The notes under the pieces were generated by a model. That model worked only from the letters and a program-made list of their open reading frames with translations, did not search any database and was not told where the DNA came from. The position numbers and the translations under genes are program-made. Below are positions 1 through 5,800 of a DNA stretch of 10,593 bases, piece by piece. Position 1 is the stretch's first letter. Every line of letters begins with the position of its first letter. The DNA is taken from the NCBI GenBank assembly GCA_007117775.1, contig SKFX01000176.1, positions 1 through 10,593 on the forward strand, read 5' to 3'. Origin of the DNA: Ilumatobacteraceae bacterium. GTDB taxonomy: Bacteria > Actinomycetota > Acidimicrobiia > Acidimicrobiales > Ilumatobacteraceae.

Positions 1-410
1 CGGACCGTGTTGTCCGGCATGGTCGTACCGCAGAACCGTACCCCCCGCAGGACCGCCCCCGAAAGGTCCGCACCCGACAGGTTCACCCACGACAGGTCCG
101 CCCCCGACAGCCTCGCCCCCCGCAGGTTCACCCCCCGCAGGATCGCCCCCCGTAGGATCGCATCCTGCAGGTACGCCCCCTCAAGGTTCGCCCCCGACAA
201 GTCCGCCTCTGCCAGGTTCGCCCCCGGACACCGAGTGTTGGGTTCGATACGACACCCGGCGATCACCTGCCCGCCTCCAGCCAGCCGTAACGCTCCATCA
301 TCATCGACGGCTTCCACCTCAACATCCGGTTCTGGTGCGGTCTCATCCGACCCACCACAGGCCGCTACGGTCATCGCAACAGCAACAGTCAATGCCCAAA
401 TACGTTTCAC
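1..410 (-). CDS. Pentapeptide-repeat lipoprotein, copy 1 (3' end beyond window)
   Basis: A GTG-started frame runs from 410 off the left edge, giving 136 visible residues. The N-terminus is a lipoprotein signal peptide: K2-R3, a hydrophobic stretch at 4-14, then lipobox V15-A16-A17-C18. An acidic linker (about 20-40) follows, then C53 and C61, twelve A(N/D)LxG-type pentapeptides (64-123), and the start of a cysteine-bearing cap (R-F-C127-G-T-T-M-P). Such repeats fold into a right-handed quadrilateral beta-helix; function varies across the family and cannot be read here. It should sit on the outer face of the membrane, tethered by lipidated C18. It is a paralogue of the downstream-numbered copy at 482-1042: the signal peptide, linker and cap are nearly the same, but this copy has nine fewer repeats. 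The GTG is chosen because it aligns exactly with the ATG of that copy. The true C-terminus lies outside the window. Confidence 0.85.
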   Translation of the reverse strand, partial: MKRIWALTVAVAMTVAACGGSDETAPEPDVEVEAVDDDGALRLAGGGQVIAGCRIEPNTRCPGANLAEADLSGANLEGAYLQDAILRGAILRGVNLRGARLSGADLSWVNLSGADLSGAVLRGVRFCGTTMPDNTV

Positions 411-416
411 TCCGGC

Positions 417-422
417 ACCCTA
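417..422 (-). promoter_or_regulatory. Putative -10 box of lipoprotein copy 1
   Basis: Minus-strand TAGGGT lies 6 nt before the GTG start at 410 and aligns with TAGGTT in front of the paralogue at 1042. No Shine-Dalgarno sequence is present, which fits a leaderless transcript. No convincing -35 box is seen. Confidence 0.4.
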
Positions 423-481
423 GTGACTGTTGGCCTCAATAGTGTCTCGATGGTCGCAGACGCGCCGGAACCACACGACGA

Positions 482-1042
482 TCAGCAGTTGTCATTACGA
501 CGCGTACCGTTCGGCATGGTCGTGCCGCAGAATCGTGCGTCCGACAGGTCCGCCCCCGACAGGTTCGCCCCCGACAGGTCCGCCCGGTACAGGTTCGCCC
601 TCGACAGGTTCGCCCCCGAGAGGTCCGCCTCCTCCAGGTTCGCACCCCGCAGGTTCGCCCCCGACAGGTTCGCGCCCTGCAGGTTCGCATACCACAAGTT
701 CGCCCCCCTCAGGTGCGCCTCGAACAGGTTCGCCCCCGACAGGTTCGCCTCAAACAGGTTCGCCTCAAACAGGCTCGCCCCCTCCAGGTTCGCCTCAAAC
801 AGGTTCGCCCCCCCCAGGTTCGCACCCCGCAGGTTCGCCCCCTCCAGGTTCGCCCGAGGACACTGAGTGAAGTATGCGATCCGGCACCCGTTGACCACCT
901 GCCCGCCACGGGCCAGCCGCAACGCTCCATCATCATCGACGGCTTCCACCTCACCATCAGGCTCTGGCGCTGTCTCGTTCGACCCGCCACACGCCGCAAC
1001 GGTCATCGCAACAGCAATCGCCAACACACCAATCCGTTTCAT
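482..1042 (-). CDS. Pentapeptide-repeat lipoprotein, copy 2 (complete)
   Basis: This 186-residue protein has K2-R3, a hydrophobic core at 4-14 and lipobox V15-A16-A17-C18, so it is predicted to be exported and lipidated. Residues 19-45 are an acidic, probably flexible linker. C53 and C61 precede 21 uninterrupted pentapeptides (64-168; mostly ANLxG, ANLxE, ADLSG), about five coils of a right-handed beta-helix. A C-terminal cap carries C172 and C186 (FCGTTMP then RNDNC). Four cysteines flanking the repeat domain could form terminal disulfides outside the cell; this is inference. Substrate or partner is unknown, and no DNA-gyrase-mimic (Qnr/MfpA) role is suggested, since those proteins are cytoplasmic. 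The ATG at 1042 is supported by the signal peptide starting there and by a TAGGTT box 6 nt upstream. At DNA level the domain is a degenerate 15-bp tandem repeat. Confidence 0.88.
   Translation of the reverse strand: MKRIGVLAIAVAMTVAACGGSNETAPEPDGEVEAVDDDGALRLARGGQVVNGCRIAYFTQCPRANLEGANLRGANLGGANLFEANLEGASLFEANLFEANLSGANLFEAHLRGANLWYANLQGANLSGANLRGANLEEADLSGANLSRANLYRADLSGANLSGADLSDARFCGTTMPNGTRRNDNC
541..855. repeat. Degenerate 15-bp tandem repeat coding for the pentapeptides
   Basis: The plus strand shows a recurring CAGGTTCGCCCCC-like unit every 15 bp, corresponding to minus-strand codons for A-N-L-x-x. Because the period is a multiple of three and stop codons are rare, several other frames are also open here. 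A similar but shorter and more diverged run occurs within 40-220 of copy 1. Confidence 0.8.
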
Positions 1043-1048
1043 ACGTTC

Positions 1049-1054
1049 AACCTA
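1049..1054 (-). promoter_or_regulatory. Putative -10 box of lipoprotein copy 2
   Basis: Minus-strand TAGGTT lies 6 nt before the ATG at 1042. No Shine-Dalgarno sequence precedes the start, and the same hexamer is seen at 1848-1853 and 5545-5550 at similar spacing. A conserved block about 31 nt upstream of the start (1073-1093) may hold further control elements. Confidence 0.45.
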
Positions 1055-1111
1055 GTGGCTGCCTGCTCCAGCGTCTCGATGGTCGCAAACGCGCTGAGGA
1101 CTACGCAACGG

Positions 1112-1195
1112 TCAACAGTTGTCGTTACGAACCGAACCGTCCGGCATGGTCGTGCCGCAGAACCGTGCGTCCGACAGGTACACCCCGACAGATCC
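1112..1195 (-). pseudogene. 3' remnant of a third pentapeptide lipoprotein copy
   Basis: The minus strand from 1195 to a TGA at 1112-1114 encodes the family's last pentapeptides and C-terminal cap: LSDARFCGTTMPDGSVRNDNC with small differences. Just upstream, D-L-S-G is found in a different frame from the cap, so a small indel separates them. No start codon, signal peptide or repeat domain precedes it; the only longer frame through this segment would run into the tRNA gene. It is therefore the tail of a deleted or decayed first member of the array. The spacer behind it is conserved with the spacer behind copy 2, so the remnant marks the edge of an old tandem duplication. Confidence 0.75.
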
Positions 1196-1271
1196 ACCGG
1201 CCCCAAACCCACCGTCAGTGGCAAATAGTGGGCGATCGTCACAGAGATGAGCCCGACATGCGCCGGGTCTC

Positions 1272-1349
1272 TGGTCGGGGTGAGAGGATTTGAACCTCCG
1301 GCCTCCACGTCCCGAACGTGGCGCGCTAACCAAGCTGCGCTACACCCCG
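1272..1349 (-). tRNA. tRNA-Pro (anticodon CGG)
   Basis: The minus strand folds as a full cloverleaf. The acceptor stem is CGGGGTG/CACCCCG, the D stem is GCGC/GCGC around a 10-nt loop, and the anticodon stem is CCACG/CGTGG around TTCGGGA (anticodon CGG, with G37). The T arm has loop TTCAAAT, the discriminator is A, and CCA is encoded at 1274-1272. It reads CCG proline codons, which are common in this GC-rich DNA. It lies 15 bp after the receiver gene on the same strand, so it may be read from that transcript or from a promoter at the receiver stop codon. Confidence 0.96.
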
Positions 1350-1361
1350 TAGCGATCGCTC

Positions 1362-1367
1362 AGGCTA
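1362..1367 (-). promoter_or_regulatory. Possible -10 box for tRNA-Pro
   Basis: Minus-strand TAGCCT lies 12 nt before the tRNA 5' end and contains the TAG stop of the receiver gene. The same hexamer sits before selA. No good -35 match is seen, so this is tentative. Confidence 0.25.
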
Positions 1368-1841
1368 TCGGCTGGCCGCCGGTGCTTCCTCGGTCGGCAC
1401 CGAATCGGATTCCGACTGCTCAGGATCGGAGTCGGCACCGACGGGAGCTGGAGCCTCGACACCCTCGGTGTAGGTACCGCCGGCGACGACGGCCGCGACG
1501 GCGCGCTTGAGGCGCAGCGGATCGAGCGGCTTGATCATCCACGCCTCGGCTCCCGAGCGTCGCGCCAGATGCAGATCCGCACGGCGATCCAACAGCATCA
1601 GCACCCGGACATGATCGAGTGTGCCGGCGGACTCATCGAGGCGCAGCGCCATCGTGACCGCCATGGCACCCATGGACCCGATCTGCAGGTCCAGGATCGC
1701 CACATCGGGAACCCGCTCAGCGACGAGTGACGAGACCAGGCGTCCCTCCCGGCACACGGTGAACGAGGTCTCTGGACCACCGAGAGCGGCGACCACCTCA
1801 TCGACCAACCAGTCGGCATCGGTTGCGAGCAGGATGTGCAC
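1365..1841 (-). CDS. Single-domain response-regulator receiver protein
   Basis: This 158-residue protein has one CheY-like receiver domain (about 2-117) and an acidic, low-complexity tail (about 120-158), with no DNA-binding or enzymatic output domain. The phosphorylation site is visible: D8 and D10 in the acidic pocket, D51 at the end of strand beta-3 (AILDLQ), and K104 in the K-P motif after beta-5. The usual Thr/Ser switch residue after beta-4 seems replaced (VLMLLDRR, about 80-87), so signalling may differ from a classic receiver. No histidine kinase is nearby. The gene begins right behind the ArsA-like gene on the same strand: the ArsA TAG stop is part of a TAGGTT box lying 6 nt before the GTG start. 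It may thus be both co-transcribed and separately transcribed. Its target is unknown; a protein-protein output is the simplest guess. Confidence 0.82.
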   Translation of the reverse strand: MHILLATDADWLVDEVVAALGGPETSFTVCREGRLVSSLVAERVPDVAILDLQIGSMGAMAVTMALRLDESAGTLDHVRVLMLLDRRADLHLARRSGAEAWMIKPLDPLRLKRAVAAVVAGGTYTEGVEAPAPVGADSDPEQSESDSVPTEEAPAASR

Positions 1842-1847
1842 GACCCC

Positions 1848-1853
1848 AACCTA
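1848..1853 (-). promoter_or_regulatory. Putative -10 box of the receiver gene
   Basis: Minus-strand TAGGTT lies 6 nt before the GTG at 1841 and overlaps the stop codon of the upstream ATPase gene. The only G-rich stretch before the start is too close for a normal ribosome site, which fits a leaderless message. No clear -35 box is seen. Confidence 0.4.
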
Positions 1854-3026
1854 GCGCCCGACGGGGTCAGTGCTCATGCCCGCCGAGCCCATCAGTGCCG
1901 CACCCACCGCATCGAGTCCGGCGGCATCATGGACATCGGCGGCCATCAACGGCACGATCACCGAAACCGCCCCGGACGCGACCGCGACCAGTGGTTCGAT
2001 CTCGGCGGCCTCAGCTTCAGCGGTGCGACGGGCCTCGATCAACTGCTCCCACGCGGCGGCGAGTGCCACATCATCGCCGGCGGCATCGCGACCGGCGCAG
2101 GCATCGGCCAGGGTGCCGGGCCCGAAGACCGGTTGGGCCCGGTTGATGATGGTGGCCGCCACCGCCAATCGATGGCGCTCGAGCTGCTCGGCGAACCAGA
2201 CCGCCTCGGTGACGGTGTCGGGGCGCGGCGATGCCACCAGCACGAACGCCGTCGACGATGCCCGCAACAGTTCATCGACGGCGCTGGCCCGATCGCGGAA
2301 CCCGGCCTCCATACCCGAGAACGCCTGGAAGAACGCGACCGCATCAGCGAGCACATCGGATCCGACGACACGGCCGATGGCGCGCAGCACCGGCTGTGCG
2401 GCGGTGTTGATCACCTTGAGGCCCCGCCGGGTCGGCATCATCAGCAACCGGAACACCCGGTGGTCCAAGAACCGGGTCAACACCCCGGGCGCCTCCAAGA
2501 AATCGAGGGCCTGGCGGCTCGGCGGGGTGTCGACCACCACCAGATCGAAACGATCGTCATCGTGGAGTCGATACAGCGCCTCGGTCGCCATGTACTCCTG
2601 GGTGCCGCTCAGCGATCCCGACAGGCTGCGGGCGAACCGGTTCGCCAGGATCCGATCGGCCTGTTCGGCATCGCCGGCATGCTCTGCGATCACACTGCGG
2701 AACATCTCGTCGGCATCGAGCATCATCGCCCACAACTCCCCGGGGGCATTGGGGACGCGTTGGGGTTCAGATGACAGGCCATCGACGAGGCCGAGCGCAT
2801 CGGCGAGACGTCGGGCCGGGTCGATGGTCACGACCACCACCGAACGCCCGAGCCGCGCCGCCTCGCGCCCGAGCGCGGCGGCGGTCGTGGTCTTGCCGAC
2901 CCCGCCCGAACCACAGCAGATGATCACATCGACACCCGAGACCACCTCGACGAGATCGGCGGGCCGGTCGGTGGCGGTGGTCGATGTGGTGGGAGTGACG
3001 GTCGGTGTCGCGGCGTCCTCAGGCAT
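1851..3026 (-). CDS. ArsA/Get3-like ATPase, Rv3680-type subunit
   Basis: This 391-residue P-loop ATPase of the SIMIBI/ArsA-Get3 class has, in order, a poorly conserved head (1-30), Walker A G39-S-G-G-V-G-K45-T-T, switch I D69-P-A-R, and switch II D166-T-P-P-S. The signature lysine of the deviant Walker A (GKGGVGKT) is serine (S40) here, whereas the partner gene upstream retains it. Such proteins couple ATP hydrolysis to handling of client proteins or metalloids; no arsenite-binding cysteine cluster or ArsB neighbour is seen, so arsenic export is unlikely. From memory it resembles mycobacterial Rv3680, including the GTQEYMA and VVVDTPPS regions. The ATG at 3026 is chosen because GGGGAG lies 6 nt upstream (3033-3038) and it overlaps the partner's stop by 8 nt, implying translational coupling. 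A longer frame to 3410 is open but reads as non-family sequence. Confidence 0.88.
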   Translation of the reverse strand: MPEDAATPTVTPTTSTTATDRPADLVEVVSGVDVIICCGSGGVGKTTTAAALGREAARLGRSVVVVTIDPARRLADALGLVDGLSSEPQRVPNAPGELWAMMLDADEMFRSVIAEHAGDAEQADRILANRFARSLSGSLSGTQEYMATEALYRLHDDDRFDLVVVDTPPSRQALDFLEAPGVLTRFLDHRVFRLLMMPTRRGLKVINTAAQPVLRAIGRVVGSDVLADAVAFFQAFSGMEAGFRDRASAVDELLRASSTAFVLVASPRPDTVTEAVWFAEQLERHRLAVAATIINRAQPVFGPGTLADACAGRDAAGDDVALAAAWEQLIEARRTAEAEAAEIEPLVAVASGAVSVIVPLMAADVHDAAGLDAVGAALMGSAGMSTDPVGR

Positions 3027-3966
3027 CGGTGGCTCCCCGACCGTCAGCGTCCTCGACCAGCCAACGCGCCAAGGCTGCGATGTGGTCGGAGCCGGCCAGA
3101 GCCGGCAGTACCACCATCGGCAACGCCAACCGGTCGCGCAGACGCGCCAGTTCAGTGCGCTGCATCTCGGCGCGCGTCGCTGCGAACTCGACGACGGCCG
3201 TGAGCGCCTCGGCCTGATCGGCGTCGATCCGGCCGTCATGGAGTGCAGCGTCGACAGCCCGCACCACCTCGGCGGCCACCGGCTCATCATCGCCGCGCTC
3301 GGGCCCACGGCCCGCTGCGATGGCCGCGGGTTCGACGAGGTTGACCACGACCGGGCCGAGTTGCACCCCGACGCGGTCTTCGATCTCGAAGGCGGTCTCG
3401 ACGATCTCATTGACCGGGGTGGTCTCAGCGATCGTCACCAACACCACCTGACAGCGCGTCGGATCGCCGAGCAGGGCGCGCACCTCATCGGCCTGGGCGC
3501 GCACCGGGCCCGAATCGACCGAGTCGCCGAGTCCGCTCGCGGCGGTCAGCATCGTCAACGCATGACCGGCCGCCGGGCCATCGACGACGATCAGGTCATG
3601 GTCCCCGGCGCGCTCGAGGGCTTTGATCCGACCCAGCACCACCAGATCGTCGATACCGGGCGCTGCGGTGCCGACGACGTCGATCACCCCGGTCGAAGAC
3701 AGCCGTCGGGCGATACGGGCGAATCCCTGATCGCGCAGATACTCATCGAGGGCCTCGGATGCCGAGATCGTCATCACCTCGACCCCGTCGACACCGTGAA
3801 GCCACTGCCCGAGCGTCGGTTTGCCGTCGAGTTCCACCACCAGCACCCGCCGTCCCCGGCTCGCTGCCGCAGAGGCCACCACAGCCGTTACCGTGGTCTT
3901 GCCGACGCCCCCCTTGCCGGCCACGATCACGACATGGGGTGCGATCAGACCTGATAACGGATCCAT
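3019..3966 (-). CDS. ArsA/Get3-like ATPase, Rv3679-type subunit
   Basis: This 315-residue partner ATPase has Walker A A16-G-K18-G-G-V-G-K23-T-T with the signature lysine (K18) intact, a switch I region at V-V-E-L-D47-G-K, and switch II V-D129-G-P-A-A-G-H. It is probably cytosolic and forms a complex with the adjacent subunit, whose start it overlaps by 8 nt. The order and features match mycobacterial Rv3679/Rv3680, Get3 homologues studied in M. tuberculosis (recalled, not searched). The start is uncertain. I chose ATG 3966 because family homology begins just after it and it leaves 42 bp before the divergent gene. GTG 3996 or GTG 4005 are in frame; 4005 would leave only 3 bp between the two starts, but a TAGTCT hexamer at 4015-4020 could serve it. 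Confidence 0.87.
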   Translation of the reverse strand: MDPLSGLIAPHVVIVAGKGGVGKTTVTAVVASAAASRGRRVLVVELDGKPTLGQWLHGVDGVEVMTISASEALDEYLRDQGFARIARRLSSTGVIDVVGTAAPGIDDLVVLGRIKALERAGDHDLIVVDGPAAGHALTMLTAASGLGDSVDSGPVRAQADEVRALLGDPTRCQVVLVTIAETTPVNEIVETAFEIEDRVGVQLGPVVVNLVEPAAIAAGRGPERGDDEPVAAEVVRAVDAALHDGRIDADQAEALTAVVEFAATRAEMQRTELARLRDRLALPMVVLPALAGSDHIAALARWLVEDADGRGATDA

Positions 3967-3997
3967 GCCCACACCATCGACTCGAGTTTCGTTCACC

Positions 3998-4002
3998 GGA
4001 GG
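3998..4002 (+). promoter_or_regulatory. Shine-Dalgarno site fixing the NfeD start
   Basis: GGAGG with a 6-nt spacer precedes the GTG at 4009. It is the strongest ribosome site in the window and favours this GTG over the in-frame ATG at 4027. It lies inside the possible N-terminal extension of the divergent ATPase gene. Confidence 0.7.
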
Positions 4003-4008
4003 CACCCA

Positions 4009-5460
4009 GTGCGCAGACTAGCCACCATGCTCATCGCGACCGCCACCGCGTTGATGGTATGGGGTTCGGCAGCGGCCGTCGGCGATCAGGAGGATCCGGC
4101 ACCGCCGGCCGACACCACCGGCAACACCACCGCCGGGGTGGTCGATGTGCTGCAGGTGAGCGGCCTCATCGATGAGATCATCGCGACCGAGATCCTCGGA
4201 GCCATCGATCGTGCCGTGGCCGATGACTCCCTGGCGCTGATCCTGCAGGTCGACTCGAATGGCTCGGTGGTGAGCGATGAACGCCTCGTCGAGGTGCTCG
4301 AGGCGATCGATGATGCCCCGATCACCGTTGCGGTGTGGGTCGGGCCGTCGACGGCACAGCTGATCGGCCTGCCCGCCCAGATGCTGGCGGTGGCCGACGT
4401 CTCGGGTATGGCACCGGGAGCCCGCGTCGGCCATATCGACCGACCGCTCATCGTCAACGGCGAGGCCATCGACTTCGGCGATGCCACCGCAGCGCTGCGC
4501 GACCAGTCCTTCGGTCTGTCCGCGGCACGCGACCTCGATATCTTCCGCCAACGCGTCCCCGATGAGGGGATCGCCACCATCGCCAACATGGTCGACGCGC
4601 TCAACGGCTTCGACAAGGACGGCCGGGTGCTCGAGACCACCGTCGAGACGATCAGTGCCGATGGTGTGGTGCAGCGCGACACCGTGGCGATCGTGCGCTT
4701 CGCCAAACCGCCACTCATCGCACAGTTGCTCCACACCGTCGCCAGCCCACCGGTCACCTATCTGCTGTTCCTGGCGGGCATGGCACTGTTGATCTTCGAG
4801 TTCTTCACCGCCGGGGTCGGCATCGCCGGCGGTGTCGGCGCCATCTCACTGCTGCTGGCGGGCTACGGCCTCGGGGCACTGCCGACCAACACCTGGGCGA
4901 TCGCGCTGTTGGTCGCGGCGATGGTGGCATTCGCCATCGATGTGCAGGTTGGCATCCCGCGCTTTTGGACTGGGGTGGGCATCGTGTTGACGATCGTCGG
5001 CAGCTGGTTCTTGTTCCAGCCGCTGCCCGGTGCCACCCTGCGGCCATCGTGGATCACCCTCATCGCCGGGATCGGCGGTGTCATGCTGGCGTTCATCGTC
5101 GGCATGCCCTCGATGGTGCGGACCCGCTTCGCCACGCCGACCATCGGGCGCGAATGGATGATCGACAAACACGGTGAGGTCGTCGAACGCATCGCTCCCG
5201 AAGGGCTCGTCCGCATCGACGACACCGTCTGGCGGGCGCGCACCAACCGCGCCACGCCGGTCGATGTGGCCGATGTGGTGCGCGTCGTGGCCATCGATGG
5301 CATCACCCTCGAGGTGGAACCGCTCGAGGGTGCGGCGCGCGACTATCGCGAGATTCGCAACCGCGGCGACCGGGCAGACGACGGGCCGGGCGATGGGGCT
5401 GGTGACTGGGCCGGCGATGGTGCCTCGACCGGTGCCACCAGCGATCCCACCGAGTCCTGA
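4009..5460 (+). CDS. NfeD-family membrane protein with ClpP-like domain
   Basis: This 483-residue protein has the long NfeD layout. It starts with a signal peptide (about 1-24) and continues with an acidic/Thr-rich linker, an extracytoplasmic ClpP/crotonase-like domain (about 45-235; the MAPGARVGH motif at 134-142 is typical), about five membrane helices (249-366), and a C-terminal OB-fold (about 379-441: G-R-E-W then VVRVVAIDG). A hydrophilic Gly/Asp tail ends it (453-475). Related proteins are membrane-bound serine proteases or partners of SPFH/stomatin proteins in membrane quality control. At the place where the nucleophilic Ser (SAG-type motif) is expected, the sequence reads L-I-G120-L-P, so it may be catalytically inactive. 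No SPFH gene is adjacent. It is divergent from the ATPase pair and lies 97 bp before WhiB on the same strand. Confidence 0.87.
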   Translation: MRRLATMLIATATALMVWGSAAAVGDQEDPAPPADTTGNTTAGVVDVLQVSGLIDEIIATEILGAIDRAVADDSLALILQVDSNGSVVSDERLVEVLEAIDDAPITVAVWVGPSTAQLIGLPAQMLAVADVSGMAPGARVGHIDRPLIVNGEAIDFGDATAALRDQSFGLSAARDLDIFRQRVPDEGIATIANMVDALNGFDKDGRVLETTVETISADGVVQRDTVAIVRFAKPPLIAQLLHTVASPPVTYLLFLAGMALLIFEFFTAGVGIAGGVGAISLLLAGYGLGALPTNTWAIALLVAAMVAFAIDVQVGIPRFWTGVGIVLTIVGSWFLFQPLPGATLRPSWITLIAGIGGVMLAFIVGMPSMVRTRFATPTIGREWMIDKHGEVVERIAPEGLVRIDDTVWRARTNRATPVDVADVVRVVAIDGITLEVEPLEGAARDYREIRNRGDRADDGPGDGAGDWAGDGASTGATSDPTES

Positions 5461-5521
5461 TCACCGCGCCGGCCAGCCGGGTCCGAAACGTGCCGGCAAC
5501 CTGAAGTTCACCCGCCGTCTG

Positions 5522-5550
5522 TTGAACGCCGACGACGCACTGTTTAGGTT
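5522..5550 (+). promoter_or_regulatory. Putative WhiB promoter, leaderless
   Basis: TTGAAC (5522-5527) and TAGGTT (5545-5550) are 17 bp apart, a standard spacing. Only 7 nt separate the -10 box from the ATG at 5558, so transcription should begin at or next to the start codon. There is no Shine-Dalgarno sequence. This is the best two-part promoter in the window. Confidence 0.55.
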
Positions 5551-5557
5551 CAGCCCC

Positions 5558-5800
5558 ATGGACTGGTCCCGTGATGCTGCCTGTCGCACTATCGAGAACG
5601 CTGTGTTCTATCCCCCTGCCGGAGGTGAGAGCCGCACCGATCGACTACTGCGCGAACGCGACGCCAAGGCGATCTGTGCCGGCTGCCCTGTCGCCGCAGA
5701 GTGTCTCGATGAAGCGCTGCGAATCGGCGAGCACTACGGGATCTGGGGCGGGATGACCGATCACGAACGCCGTCGGCTCAGCCTCGGCCGCTCGGCTTGA
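5558..5800 (+). CDS. WhiB-family iron-sulfur regulator (WblA/WhiB4-like)
   Basis: This 80-residue protein carries the WhiB signature: four cysteines C9, C40, C43 and C49 (C-x2-C-x5-C in the second part) to bind a [4Fe-4S] cluster, the GIWGG turn at 61-65, and a basic tail (H69 to R73, R78) for DNA contact. WhiB proteins bind the primary sigma factor and act as redox- or NO-sensitive regulators, found almost only in Actinobacteria and their phages. The opening D-W-S-x-x-A-A-C-R-T resembles what I recall of Streptomyces WblA, and a whiB4/wblA gene lies by a similar ATPase pair in mycobacteria and Streptomyces, so that subgroup is likely but not proven. The ATG at 5558 is backed by domain homology beginning there and by the promoter spacing. 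Its last 23 bp overlap selB on the other strand. Confidence 0.93.
   Translation: MDWSRDAACRTIENAVFYPPAGGESRTDRLLRERDAKAICAGCPVAAECLDEALRIGEHYGIWGGMTDHERRRLSLGRSA

Noticed and set aside
40..860. A CRISPR-like or satellite repeat array.
   Set aside because: The 15-bp unit has no spacers, varies freely at wobble positions and keeps a protein frame, so it is coding repeat.
423..870. Plus-strand open frames with repeated RFAPD or TGSPP motifs.
   Set aside because: They are antisense readings of the 15-bp repeat in the minus-strand lipoprotein; only the minus frame has a signal peptide, lipobox and family cap.
1196..1271. A terminator downstream of tRNA-Pro.
   Set aside because: Only weak 4-5 bp stems with large loops are found and there is no T-tract.
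1039..1333. Two minus-strand frames that extend the third lipoprotein tail to 1308 or 1333.
   Set aside because: Both run through the tRNA-Pro gene and have no family sequence upstream of the tail.
3027..3410. N-terminal extension of the inner ATPase gene.
   Set aside because: The added 128 residues are an out-of-frame reading of the partner gene, and a ribosome site and family homology mark the ATG at 3026.
1870..3954. A 694-residue plus-strand open frame.
   Set aside because: It is antisense to two well-supported ATPase genes, is low in complexity and has no recognisable domain.
1851..3966. An arsenite efflux (ars) operon.
   Set aside because: No ArsB, ArsC, ArsR or ArsD is present, and the ATPases lack the arsenic-binding cysteine cluster and match the Get3-like actinobacterial pair better.
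5174..5557. N-terminal extension of WhiB into the NfeD gene.
   Set aside because: It is an alternative frame of the NfeD C-terminus; WhiB proteins are short and the domain starts at 5558.
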